Positions 23,248-33,500 of a stretch of 36,067 bases of DNA are shown here, one piece after another; the stretch's first letter is position 1, and every line of letters starts with the position of its first letter. Origin of the DNA: Nonomuraea guangzhouensis (GTDB taxonomy: Bacteria; Actinomycetota; Actinomycetes; Streptosporangiales; Streptosporangiaceae). The position numbers and the translations under genes were made by a program. A model generated the notes under the pieces. That model was not told the origin of the DNA. It saw nothing but the letters and a program-made list of their open reading frames with translations, and did not search any database. The DNA lies in assembly GCF_019396345.1 (NCBI RefSeq), contig NZ_JAHKRM010000061.1, positions 1 to 36,067 of the forward strand, read 5' to 3'.

Positions 23248-26200
23248 TTAATCAGCGGGCCGAGGTTCGAGTTCCTGGCGGCGCACCGAGATCGAGGATT
23301 CAGCGGCATGCGATGAACTTGTCGAGCGAGCCTCGATACGTGATGCGTCCAGGACGCTGGCCAGGCGGAGCAGAGTGGCGGCCGCCTCGGGTCGGCGACG
23401 CGCAAGGCGCCTGAGGCGGGCCGCGGCCGCGGTGAGGGTCAGCGCGTCTCCCTCCGTCGCGGCATCCGCCAGGAGTCGCTCAGCGCTATGGTCCTGCCAG
23501 CCGTCATCCGCGCGCAGAGCCGCGCATGTGGTGGCGATGTACCTGCCGACGAATGGCCGCCGGGCGATCGAGGGGGCGGCCAGCAGAAGGCCCTCGACCG
23601 TCTCCAGGTTGCCGACCTCCAGGGCGGTGAGGGCGCTGTCGGCGGCGATGTCCTCGTCCAAGACGACGTCGTAGACCTCGTCAAGGGGCGACTGGGCGGC
23701 CAATATCACAATCCCGAGATAGCGGGCGACCCGTGGGTCGTCCGCCCCGGCTTCCAGGAGTTCGCGGGTCGCGGGGTGGGCGGCGAGATCCGGATGGCGC
23801 CGGAGAAAATCCCGCGAAGCCGTCCAGGTCGGGGTCGCCAGCCAAGCTGAGAGGACGGCAGTGTGCCTTTCGCGCTCGGCCATATCCTCCAGTACCCACT
23901 CAAGGCCCCTGGTGTCGATCTCGGCCAGCAGGCGTCGTAGTTCGGATACATCCTCGACCTCAGGATTGAGGTCGTGCAACGCGTGGAGCGCGAGAAGCCA
24001 CTCCGGCGACGAGAAGTCCTGATGCAGTGATTCAAGCATCATCCGGCGTCCGGCTGGCGCTTCTGCAATCCATCGCTCGGTCGCCTCGACGAGATCGGCG
24101 GGCATGAGGACCGTCGCCCAGTGGGGCAGCGCAGGAGTGGTGGGCTCAGGCAGTGCCGTGTTGGCGGAGGCCTGGGCGTCACCGGGATGACGGACCACTA
24201 CCGGTCCCGCCGCCGCGTGTCGTACGGCACGGCGGGCGCGCCCCGCCCGCTGCGGGCTCCGCTCGGCGTCGGCCAGGCATGCGGCCCTGACGAGGTCGTC
24301 GAGGGCGCCAGCATTGTCACCACGAGTATGACGCCACCGCGCCCGTGCCGAGAGGATTTCCGCCTGCGCAGCTGGCCCGAGATCATAGATGGTGTCCTCG
24401 AAAGCGGCCAGCGCGTCCATAGGCGGCTCCAGGCGAGCGCGCAGGTCCGCCTGCTTAGTGACGCACGACACCAGGGCGGACAGGTAGACGTCGGGCGCTG
24501 CACGACACAACCGGTGACGCAGTGCGGCTGCTTCATCCATGGTGACCACGGCCTCCCGCCGCTTCCCCGAGGCCTCCTGGGCGCTGGACAGGTTCACCAG
24601 GGCCAATGCGAGGTCCGCCGACGAAGCGCCAGGATGTCGCGTTTCCCAGCGTCGATAAATTTCCACGGATTCGGTGGCGGTGGCGAGAGCCTCCTCCTGG
24701 TGGCCGACCGCCGTGCGGTGCACGGCGAGACTGGCCAGCGCCGAGGCCAGGGCCGCGCTGTGCACCTCGGGCCGTTCCGCAGCCATGACGCGGCGCAGCT
24801 CCACAACTTCGGCTGCCGTCTCCAATGCCTCGTAACGCAGCCCCGTCTGCGCCTGCAGAGCGGCGAGATTGTTCAGCGAGTTCGTCAGGCTCGCGACCTG
24901 TGCTGGATCAGCGTCGGCCAGGGCGCGGCTGAGCGCGACAGCCTCGATCAGAGCCGCCATCGCCTCCTCGTATCGTTCCAGATCCGCGTACGTGGTCGCG
25001 AGCGTGGTGAGCGCCATCGAGAGTCCCGAGCGTGCGTGTTCATCCGCGGGCGCGTCCGCGATCACTCGCCGCCAAAGCGAGGCGGCTTCGATGGCGGCTA
25101 CCAGGGCCTCGTCAGAGGCTCTCGCATCGGTCTGGTAGGCGGCCAGGTTGTTCAGTGACATCGCCAGATCGGAGATGAATGCCGCCGGATCCGCCTGGGC
25201 CAGTTCGCGGTAGAGATTCACCCCTTGGCCGGCCGCCGCGAGGGCGGCCCGCCGGTCACCGAGGGCTGACTCGCGGTTGGCCAGGTTCACGGAGGCCGCA
25301 GCGAGGCCCGCGTTGAACGCGCCTGGGTTGGCCTGCGAGAGAGCGGCGTAGAGGGAAACTGCCTCTCTGGACACGTCAAGAGCCTCTTCCAGGACCCCGG
25401 ACTGGGCGAGTTGGATACCGAGGTTGGTCAGTGCCATCCCCAGGTCGGCGCGGAACGCGTCCGCATTGCGCCGGACCAGCCTGCGAGCCAGTGTGACCGC
25501 CCGGCGCGCTGTCGCCAGCGCGCTTTGGTATCGAGCGGCCGCCGCCTGGTGATTGATGAGGTTGGTCAAGGCAGAAGCGAGCCTGGAATCGAAGGAGTGG
25601 GTGGCCGTGACCGCGATGCGTTCCCAGATCGTCACGCTCTCGTTGGCGCTGGCGAGGGCGTCGCCGCGCAGACCCAGGCCCCCTTGCTGAATCGCCAGAT
25701 TGTTCAGAGCGATGGCCAGATCGGGCAGGAACGCGTCTGCGTTCTCCTCGACGAGGCGGCGTCTGAGGGTGACGGCCTCCTGCGCCGCGGAAAGGGCCTT
25801 CGGCGTCTGGCCGAGGTCGTTGTACCTGTTGGCGAGGGTGACCAGCGCAGTGGCCAGGTCTGGAACGAAGGCGGCGGGGTTGGTCCGCGCCAGGGCGCGA
25901 CGAAGCGAGACGGCTTCGGCGGCGTTCGCCAGTCCTTCCCGCGACCGCCCGCTCTCCGCCTGCCGGACGGCGAGGTTCTCCAGGGACATGGCCAGATCGG
26001 GGGCGAAGGCCTGCGCGTCGGAAGACCAGAGCCGCCTCGTGATCGCGACGGCTTCGGCAGCCTGGGCGAGGGCTCTCTCGCGCTGGCCCATCTCGGCCTG
26101 GCGGACCGACAGGACCATGAGGGAGATGGCCAGCGCGGGGGTGAAGGCGCCGGGATCTGCCGTGGCGGCCTTCCTCTTGATTTCCACCGCCTCGGTGGCG

Positions 26201-28773
26201 CTGGCCAGAGCACCGTCCCGATCCCCCAGCGCGGCCTGCCGGACCGCGAGACTGTCCAGCGACGAGGCGATGGCGGCGTCTCGATCGACGGGGTGTCGCT
26301 CCGCAGGGGTCCCCCAGCCCGAACGGGCACACCGTCGCCGCAGCTTCACGGCTTGCGTGGCGCTCCGTAACGCCTCTTCGCGCTCGCCCATGGCGGCCTG
26401 CCGGATCGCCAGATTGTGGAGGGCCAGCGCGAGACTGGGGGTGAATGCCGCGGCGTCCACCTTGATCAGCTTCCGGTAGATGCCGACGCACCTGTGCATC
26501 GTCTCGCGCGCGTGCTCGCGCAGTCCGACCTGCCCCTGCCGGTTGGCGAGGGTGTTCAACGCGGCGGCGTAGTCCGGGGTGAAGCGAACTGAATCAAGCC
26601 TGGTCAGGTCCTCGAACATCTTGGCGGCCTTCGCGCTGGCTTCCAGCGCCTGCTCTCGCTGCTCGGTCGCGGCTTGGCGGACGGCCAGGTTCGCCAGTGC
26701 GGCTGCCTGGTCGGCGAGTATCTCGGGGTCGGCGGTGGTGCCGGAGAGGTCCGGTAGCGTGCGCCTCGCGGCGATGAGCGCGAGCCTGCGCAGCGTTCCG
26801 TGCTCGACGGGGATCATTCGCGCCAGTTCTGCCAGCGGCATCGTCGTGTCGTCGCGGTCGGCATGGCTTTCGAGCGCCGGCCCGAAGACGCCTCCCTGCG
26901 CCGAGGCCACGGCGTATGCCGGCCGCCACAGTGTCGGGCTCGCGGCCAGGGCGAGGCCGGCGAGCCGCGCCGCGGTATCCAGGTCGTGTTCGGAGGCTCG
27001 GGTCAGGGCAAGGCAGGCGTTGTGTTCCTCGTCTGCGGAGGCGGCCTGGAGACACCGGGCCAGGAGGTCTTTCTTGCCAGCGAAGAGCTGGAGCATGAGG
27101 TGGTCGGCGATTGGATCGGGACGGAGGGTGATCCGGCCTTCCTCTGGGTCCGGAGGCATCAGCGATTCCAGGGGGCCTGCGAGGGCGTCGCGCCACTTCT
27201 TCCGCCGTCTCAGCAGGGGAACGGCGCTCAGGGCGTCGCTGAGACGCGCCGGCTGTGGAGCGAGTAGTGACAGGCAGGCTCCCACTGCCTCCAGTGCGGG
27301 GCGCCCCAGCGTGAGGCCTGTGCGGGTCTGGATGGTCCTCGCCCAGTAGCGGATCTCCGCGTTCAGGACGGTCGTGTGCAGGGCACCGCGTGTAGCGGGG
27401 AGATCGGTGGAGCCGTTGGCGGCCAGCCAGGCAAGCATCACCAGGTCCAGAGTGGTCCAGGACCCAGTGGGTGTCTCCGGGGAGGTGGGGACGTCACGTC
27501 CCCCGCGCCGGGCGAACACCTTCGCCGCGTGCCGGAAGACGCCTTTGTCGTTGGGATGGCGTCTCTGCAGCTGGATCGGGTCATCTACATCCCAGCGTCG
27601 CTCTCCGTCACGCGTGGAGCGAAGGACTTCCTCCCACCATGGGCCCAGGGACCGGGCAGTCAGCAGCACTCTCGTCGCGTGTGGCCGGTCTGCCAGAGCC
27701 CTCAGTAGATCGGTTATGTTTCCCGGCTTTGCCGCCTCGGCGTAGTCCACGACGACCATCAGGGGTGATGCCAGGCTGCTGAGCCAGCGCAGGCCGACGG
27801 GGTCGGGTTCCCTGATGAGAAATCCGGCATACCAGGGGGCGGTCATGCGCTCTGCGAGTTCGGCTGCCAGGTGGGTTTTACCCGCGCCCCCCGCGCCGTG
27901 CACGACCGCCAGCTTCGGCCGCGGCGCGGCCGCTTCCGTTTCACACCAGTCGAGCAGGATGTCGAGTTCGTCGCGTCGGTAAAATGGGACCACGCCGTAC
28001 CGGGCGCGGAGGTCCCGCAGAATGCTGCTCTCATCGCCGTGGTCGAAGTAGGCGGGTGCGAGGGGGTCCTTATCGATCCCTTCTGGTGGGGAGTGCGTGA
28101 CCTCGGCCCGATGGGCGAGGCCGATGTCGACTAGCACGGCGGTGGGCTGCGCTCCCGAGACCAGGAGCCGCGCCCCGCGGGCCATCGCCTCCTCGAAAGC
28201 CGTGGGGGCGCCGCTCTCTCCTGCCGGTTGGCCGTCCTCGACGGCGGCCAGTGCCGACGCGTCCAGGGCGGCGAACTCCCCGGGAAGGTTCGGGGCGGTT
28301 CGGATGGCCCGGGCGATGCGCCGGGGAATGCCCGTATGGACTGTTGCGTCGAGAGGGTAGCCGGGCGCCGGTCCGCCGTCCCACTCGCCTCTCATCCACA
28401 CGATGACCACGGCCGCCAGGTCGTCGTCCCTGCCGAACACGGCGATCAGGGGATGGACGCCCATGTCGAGGCAGGCGGCGGCGAACGTTACAGCCAGATC
28501 TAGCGAGCCGGCATGACCTGGACGCATCAACACCTGGTCGGGCGGACGGACGGTCACGAACCGGCCGCAGGAGTCGGACGGCACATATCGGACGCCGCAC
28601 GCCAGCAAGACCTCGAAGAGCATTCTTACTCGACCGAGAATGGAGCCCGTCGCCGGTCCCGGCAGGGCGCCGTTCAGCGAAGAAGGGAGCGACGCAGGGA
28701 CCGCGCCCAGCCGGATGTAGCGCGCGAGCGACTCTGGCGCACCATGAATGTCCCATTTGGGCCAGCCAGTCAT
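23248..28773 (-). CDS. Giant P-loop ATPase with ~17 TPRs (STAND/NLR-like), inactive-type N-terminal domain
   Basis: A 1841-residue cytoplasmic protein. Order: N-terminal domain (1-275), P-loop ATPase (about 280-650), about 17 TPRs of ~46 residues (about 700-1490), and a C-terminal helical domain shared with the paralog. Walker A is GAGGAGKTHL with Lys299; Walker B is LMVVVDYAEA with Asp343; sensor-like LLTARSLGPWW follows. TPRs read SLENLAVRQAESGRSREGLA and similar. The N-terminal segment SLDLAVTFAAACLDMGVHPL aligns with the paralog, but Ser90 and Ala120 replace its Cys94 and His127. ATG 28773 was chosen because it matches the paralog's start and lies 25 bp after the upstream lipase stop; ATG 28815 would overlap the lipase. 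The C-terminus runs about 25 residues beyond the paralog's end into IS-like sequence, so the native stop may have been lost. It probably acts as a sensor/switch of the lipase gene with which it is co-transcribed. Confidence 0.85.
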   Translation of the reverse strand: MTGWPKWDIHGAPESLARYIRLGAVPASLPSSLNGALPGPATGSILGRVRMLFEVLLACGVRYVPSDSCGRFVTVRPPDQVLMRPGHAGSLDLAVTFAAACLDMGVHPLIAVFGRDDDLAAVVIVWMRGEWDGGPAPGYPLDATVHTGIPRRIARAIRTAPNLPGEFAALDASALAAVEDGQPAGESGAPTAFEEAMARGARLLVSGAQPTAVLVDIGLAHRAEVTHSPPEGIDKDPLAPAYFDHGDESSILRDLRARYGVVPFYRRDELDILLDWCETEAAAPRPKLAVVHGAGGAGKTHLAAELAERMTAPWYAGFLIREPDPVGLRWLSSLASPLMVVVDYAEAAKPGNITDLLRALADRPHATRVLLTARSLGPWWEEVLRSTRDGERRWDVDDPIQLQRRHPNDKGVFRHAAKVFARRGGRDVPTSPETPTGSWTTLDLVMLAWLAANGSTDLPATRGALHTTVLNAEIRYWARTIQTRTGLTLGRPALEAVGACLSLLAPQPARLSDALSAVPLLRRRKKWRDALAGPLESLMPPDPEEGRITLRPDPIADHLMLQLFAGKKDLLARCLQAASADEEHNACLALTRASEHDLDTAARLAGLALAASPTLWRPAYAVASAQGGVFGPALESHADRDDTTMPLAELARMIPVEHGTLRRLALIAARRTLPDLSGTTADPEILADQAAALANLAVRQAATEQREQALEASAKAAKMFEDLTRLDSVRFTPDYAAALNTLANRQGQVGLREHARETMHRCVGIYRKLIKVDAAAFTPSLALALHNLAIRQAAMGEREEALRSATQAVKLRRRCARSGWGTPAERHPVDRDAAIASSLDSLAVRQAALGDRDGALASATEAVEIKRKAATADPGAFTPALAISLMVLSVRQAEMGQRERALAQAAEAVAITRRLWSSDAQAFAPDLAMSLENLAVRQAESGRSREGLANAAEAVSLRRALARTNPAAFVPDLATALVTLANRYNDLGQTPKALSAAQEAVTLRRRLVEENADAFLPDLAIALNNLAIQQGGLGLRGDALASANESVTIWERIAVTATHSFDSRLASALTNLINHQAAAARYQSALATARRAVTLARRLVRRNADAFRADLGMALTNLGIQLAQSGVLEEALDVSREAVSLYAALSQANPGAFNAGLAAASVNLANRESALGDRRAALAAAGQGVNLYRELAQADPAAFISDLAMSLNNLAAYQTDARASDEALVAAIEAASLWRRVIADAPADEHARSGLSMALTTLATTYADLERYEEAMAALIEAVALSRALADADPAQVASLTNSLNNLAALQAQTGLRYEALETAAEVVELRRVMAAERPEVHSAALASALASLAVHRTAVGHQEEALATATESVEIYRRWETRHPGASSADLALALVNLSSAQEASGKRREAVVTMDEAAALRHRLCRAAPDVYLSALVSCVTKQADLRARLEPPMDALAAFEDTIYDLGPAAQAEILSARARWRHTRGDNAGALDDLVRAACLADAERSPQRAGRARRAVRHAAAGPVVVRHPGDAQASANTALPEPTTPALPHWATVLMPADLVEATERWIAEAPAGRRMMLESLHQDFSSPEWLLALHALHDLNPEVEDVSELRRLLAEIDTRGLEWVLEDMAERERHTAVLSAWLATPTWTASRDFLRRHPDLAAHPATRELLEAGADDPRVARYLGIVILAAQSPLDEVYDVVLDEDIAADSALTALEVGNLETVEGLLLAAPSIARRPFVGRYIATTCAALRADDGWQDHSAERLLADAATEGDALTLTAAAARLRRLARRRPEAAATLLRLASVLDASRIEARSTSSSHAAESSISVRRQELEPRPAD

Positions 28774-28798
28774 GTGGAGTCTCTTCTCAGCGAGATCG

Positions 28799-30247
28799 TC
28801 AGATCGCCAGGACACTCAGCGTGTCCTCACAGACCAATACGTCAAAGACCGGAATGTTCACCACCTCCACCCTGACCTGGTAAACCCCCCTCGGGAGGGG
28901 GGAAAGGATCGCGCGCCATTGCCCGTCCTCCCAGCGCATGAGGTGGCTGGGCGTGGGCTCTTCCTCCCGGTCGAGCCGTTCGACGGTTACCCATGCCTGG
29001 GTCTCCTCGCCTGGCTCAGCACCGAAGATCTCGGCAATGACCGGCACCGGGTCGTCGGTGGTAAGGGTGTCATCGAGGTCGAGACCGAGCAACGGCTCCG
29101 CAGGCCTCTCATCACCGCGCACCGCGCGCATGGATGGCGCGGAGAGGTTTCGCAGGGCGTCAATGACGAAGGCGGCCCTGGTCATCATGCGATGACGTTC
29201 GGCCACCGGCAGCCACGTGCGTCGATCATCATCCAGCTCGATCGGGATGGTGCAGAGCGCGGGCACCGTACCGTCGCCGCGCCACTCGCCGTTGGGCAGC
29301 CAGCGAGGGTCCGGGGCTTTGCTGACGATGAGACGGCCGTGATCCAACACAGCCCGGCTGGGGGTGCGGTGCCCTCGGGCGAAAAGGACGTAGATCAGGG
29401 GCGCGGTTCCCTGCTCCCCCAGGGACGTCCACGCGTCCTCGATCTCTCTGTGCAGCGCGTACCCCTTTCGCACGCGGTCGCGACGCAGTTCACCCAGTAC
29501 GGCGTCACCGAGATCGTGCGGGTAGAGCGCGTCGCGCATGACCTCCGGCGCGGCCGGGTCGCGCGGACGGGGAAGTATCGCCGGATAGCGAGGAAGGAGA
29601 TCGTAGGTCGTCGGCCATTCTGCCAGGAGTTCCCCCGCTACGGGGAGCGCGACGGAGCCGACACGCACGCCGTTGACCAGCCAGTCCATCGCCTTGGGTG
29701 CTCCGCGGTGCGGAACGCCGAGACTGATCAGGGCGGCGCAGCAGTCGGCCCCTTTGAGAGGTCCCAGCCAATAGCGTGCCACCAGACCACCCATCGAATG
29801 GGCGATGACGATGACGCGTTTCCGGCGTTCGCCGGGGGTGAGCGAGGAGAGCACGCCGTCGACGCAGTCTTTCAGGCGAAGGGCGGCGTGGGCCACGCCG
29901 CGACGGAAGTCGTAGGGAAACAGCAGCACGTCCAGACCGGCGGGTGTGGCGTCGCCACGGTACACGCCGACCCGGGCGCTCACGAATCGACGCTGGATCC
30001 GGCGGACCAGCTCGCCGTACCCGCCCGCCAATGTCCAGGGGCCCACCGCTATCTTGTCGACGAGGCCCACCGGGACCAGTTCGGGTGTCTCCGCGAGGTT
30101 AAGGCGCTCGGACGCCGCCAAGAAGGAGACAAGGTCGATCGCGCCCGGATCCCAGCGCCACCCGGCATCCGGCGTTTCGAGAACGCTCCCGCCGAGCCCG
30201 GGCACGATAACGACCAAATGGCGCAATTGCTCCAGCGTCCTCACCAC
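28799..30247 (-). CDS. LCAT-like alpha/beta-hydrolase (lipase/esterase), probable effector
   Basis: A 482-residue soluble protein with no signal peptide. It resembles lecithin:cholesterol acyltransferase-like lipases: oxyanion segment VIVPGLGGSVLE, the LLFPYDFRR block, the nucleophile elbow VIVIAHSMGGLVARYW with Ser151, and a GDGTVP box with Asp325 (LCAT catalytic-Asp position). His352 is a candidate for the third residue. The last ~100 residues are a separate beta-rich, probably Ig-like, domain. The substrate is likely a phospholipid or other ester. Start GTG 30247 is followed by a second GTG. No Shine-Dalgarno is seen, so a leaderless or near-leaderless transcript is possible. It is followed by the TPR-ATPase with a 25-bp gap and faces the second, divergent TPR-ATPase. 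Cytoplasmic lipases next to STAND ATPases are commonly membrane-attacking effectors; here that is inference. Confidence 0.85.
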   Translation of the reverse strand: MVRTLEQLRHLVVIVPGLGGSVLETPDAGWRWDPGAIDLVSFLAASERLNLAETPELVPVGLVDKIAVGPWTLAGGYGELVRRIQRRFVSARVGVYRGDATPAGLDVLLFPYDFRRGVAHAALRLKDCVDGVLSSLTPGERRKRVIVIAHSMGGLVARYWLGPLKGADCCAALISLGVPHRGAPKAMDWLVNGVRVGSVALPVAGELLAEWPTTYDLLPRYPAILPRPRDPAAPEVMRDALYPHDLGDAVLGELRRDRVRKGYALHREIEDAWTSLGEQGTAPLIYVLFARGHRTPSRAVLDHGRLIVSKAPDPRWLPNGEWRGDGTVPALCTIPIELDDDRRTWLPVAERHRMMTRAAFVIDALRNLSAPSMRAVRGDERPAEPLLGLDLDDTLTTDDPVPVIAEIFGAEPGEETQAWVTVERLDREEEPTPSHLMRWEDGQWRAILSPLPRGVYQVRVEVVNIPVFDVLVCEDTLSVLAI

Positions 30248-30272
30248 TCACACTTGTACCCATTTGTCTGTA

Positions 30273-30284
30273 TAATCCGGATTA
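30273..30284. promoter_or_regulatory. 12-bp palindrome and TATAAT-like box in divergent promoter region
   Basis: TAATCCGGATTA is a perfect palindrome that overlaps a TATAAT hexamer (30271-30276) and lies 25 bp upstream of the lipase start in a locally AT-rich 285-bp gap. It could be an operator for the lipase/ATPase operon. No matching -35 box was clear on either strand. Confidence 0.4.
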
Positions 30285-30494
30285 ATGTGCCGCCTGCACG
30301 CCTCCGTGGCCATATTGATCCCGTACCTCACCACTGCTTCTGTTACCGACGGCCGTACGACGACATCCGCACTAGCGGGATAATGCCGAATATGGCATAT
30401 GACTATTCGCAAGAACCCGGGGTGACGCCCACACATCCCCATAGTGAGGATGATAAACCCGCGAATGCCCCCGTCATTTCGGGTCGCAGACCAC

Positions 30495-30536
30495 ATGACC
30501 GTTGAGACCGGCAGCGGAAGAGCCGCGCGACGATGA
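30495..30536 (+). CDS. 13-codon leader ORF coupled to TPR-ATPase
   Basis: ATG 30495 opens a frame of 13 codons (MTVETGSGRAARR) whose TGA overlaps the ATPase start as ATGA. Such a short coupled leader could set translation of the giant ATPase. It may also be chance; the overlap is the only support. Confidence 0.3.
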   Translation: MTVETGSGRAARR

Positions 30537-33500
30537 GCGCGAACGACGACTGGCCGCTCTGGCCGCGAGACGAGCCGGCAGAGCTTGCGCGTTACGTCCA
30601 GACCGGCGTGTTCTCCCGGCTGCTCCCCTCCGAACTCGCCCGCGAACTGCCGGGGCCTTCTCGCGAGCCTCCATCGCGCCGGTTGGAACGCCTCTACCGG
30701 GTGTTCGAGGCGGCCGAAATCCGCTACACCCCCGAGCCCACGTCGGGCAGCCCCGAGAAACAGGCGATCCGCCCTCCCGACCAGGTGCTGGTGACTCATC
30801 GGCACGCCGACTGCCTCGACCTCGCCGTGACATTCGCTGGCGCCTGCCTGGACGCCGCCCTGCACCCGGTGATCGTGATACTCGACCCGGCCGGGCCGGG
30901 CCGGCCTCGGCACGCCATCGTCGTGGTGTGGCTCGGCGGCGACTGGCGAGGCGAACCTGACCCCAGCTACCCCCTTGCGGACGTCGTGACGGCGGTCGCA
31001 CCACGCGCCATCACAAGCTCCCTGCGAACTTCGGCCGGAACTCCAGGCCGTTTCGCCGCCATCGACGTCGTCGCAGCCGCCAGTCTTCTCGGCGAAGCCG
31101 GCGAAGCCCCGCAGTCCGGCTTCGCCGCCGCCCTCGCAGGCGGCGAGCGCGCCATAAACGGCGACGCATGGATATGGGCCGTGGGCGTCGACATCGGTCG
31201 CGGCCACAACCCCGACCGCGCGCATCGTATGCTCGACGGCACCGGTCGCGACCCGCTCGTGGCCCCCTATCTCGACATGCGCCAGATGAGCGGCGAGGGT
31301 CCCTTGCGCCAGGTGAGGGCGCGTCACGGCGTGGTGGAGTTCCACCCACGTGACGAACTGGACCACCTGCTGGAGTGGTGCCACCAGCCAGCACCGGAAC
31401 GACGGGTAAAGATGAGTGTCGTGCACGGCGTCGGCGGCGCCGGCAAAACCCACCTGGCCGCCGAACTTTGCCTGCGTCTCAGGACCCAGGGGTGGTACAC
31501 CGGCTTCCTGCCCCGCGACCCCGACCCGGCCTCGCTACGGTGGCTGGGCGCGATGGTCTCTCCCGTCCTGGTCGTCGTCGACTACGCCGAGGCGGCACGG
31601 GCGGGCGACGTCATCGCTCTGGTTAAGGCCATGCGGCGAAAACCCGAGGGGGATGTCTGCATTCTGCTGATGGCTCGCGGACTCGGCGAATGGTGGGAGG
31701 ACCATATCCTCGACCCGTTGCGCGCCGACGGCCTTCCGCACAAGCTGCTGGCCCCGATCCGGCTGCCGGACCGGCACCCCAACATGCGCGGCGTCTTCCG
31801 CTACGCCTGCAACGCCTTCACGACTTCCAACGCCGCCCTGACCGCCGAACCCCCGCAGCCGGAGACAGGCACCTGGACGACCCTCGATCTGGTGATGCTG
31901 GCGTGGCTGACCGCTCACGGCGTCACCTCGCTGCCCACCACACGGCAGGCTCTGCACCAGGAGATCCTGGGCAAGGAACTGGTGTACTGGCGCCGGACAA
32001 TCCACAACCGGCTGAGCGTGCTCTTGCCCCGGAACGTGCTCACCGCGATCGGAGCGTGCGTCAGCCTGCTCGCGCCCTCCGCGAAGCGACTCGCCAACGT
32101 TATCGACCTGGTCAACGCCTGGCGCTGGAAAGAAGTGGACGTGCAGACTCTTGCCGGCGTTTTCCATGACCTGCTGCTTCCTGACCCCGATGACGGCACA
32201 CTCGCTGTCCGGCCCGACCCCATGGCCGACTATCTCGTCCTCTCGACCTTCGGCACCGACATACCGCTGTTCCTTCGAAGCCTGGGGAAGGCGACCAAGG
32301 AGGAACAGGTCAACGCCCTGCTGACGCTGACTCGCGCGGCATGGGATGATCCGAACACGGCGGCACGACTGACCGACGCGGCGCTCAGACACGATTCCGC
32401 CCTGCTCCTACCGGCACTCGCCGTGGCGTCCATGCAAGGAGGCGTCCTCGCCGAGAGCCTGGCGCGCACGGCCGAGACCGCGCACGGAACCCAGGACCTA
32501 GAGGATCTGGAAGCCAGGACACCCCACCGGCACGGGTCGCTGCGGCGGTTCGGCCTGATAGCGGCCGAGCGCCTGTATGGCGGCCTGGCCGAGGACGAGA
32601 CGGCTGAACGGCGTGCCACGGGGCTGAGGCGGCTGGCCCGGCGCGCCCTCGACTCAGGGCGGCGCGAGCAGGCCCTCCGGCATATCTCGGACGCCGTCGA
32701 CCTCTACCGGCGACTGGCGGCTGACGGCTCCGACCACACCAGGGAACTGGCGTCGGCGCTGGACGATCTCGCCACCGCTCAGTCTGAGACCGGCCTGAGC
32801 CGCCAGGCCCTGGATAGCGCGCAAGAGGCCGTGGCCCTGCGCCGGCGCCTCATAGAACGGGCGGACCAGGACGACATGGCGTCCCTGCGTGGGCTGATCG
32901 CCTCGCTTAACGGCCTGGGCAACCAACAGAGCGAGCACGGGTTGCACGAGGACGCGCTGCGCACGATCAGTGAGGCGGCGAATCTGCAACGGGATCTCGC
33001 GGACGCCGACCCCACTCGGCTGCCGGACCTGGGTACCGTGCTCAACACGCTGTCCAGCTGTCAGGCGGCCCTTCTCCACGCTGAAGACGCGCTGCGCGCG
33101 AGCACCGAGGCCGTGGCCATCCACCGGCAGTTGGCGCGCGACAACCCGGCGACCTTCCTGCCCGCGCTCAGTGCCTCCCTCAATAACCTGGCCCTCCGAC
33201 AGAGCCACACTGGAGACCTTCAGGGAGCGCTGGCCAGCAGCGCAGAGTGCCTGTCCATCCGTCGCCGGCTGGCCAACGACGACGTGGAGGCGTTCCGGAG
33301 CGACCTGGCCATCGCCCTGGACAACCACGCCGTCCGTCTCAAACTCGCCGGGCGATGGCAGGCGGCCGCCCATACGGCGAGTGAAGCCGTAGACACGTAT
33401 CGGTGCCTGGCCGGACCGGAACCGGCAGCGTTCCAGTTCCGCCTTGCGGGTGCGCTGAACAACCTGGGCGCGATCCACGCCGAACTGGAGCATCTGGACA

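Noticed and set aside
28748..30505. 585-codon plus-strand ORF opposite the lipase gene
   Set aside because: It is the antisense shadow of a gene with clear catalytic motifs; composition is His/Gly/Arg-rich and no family features are present.
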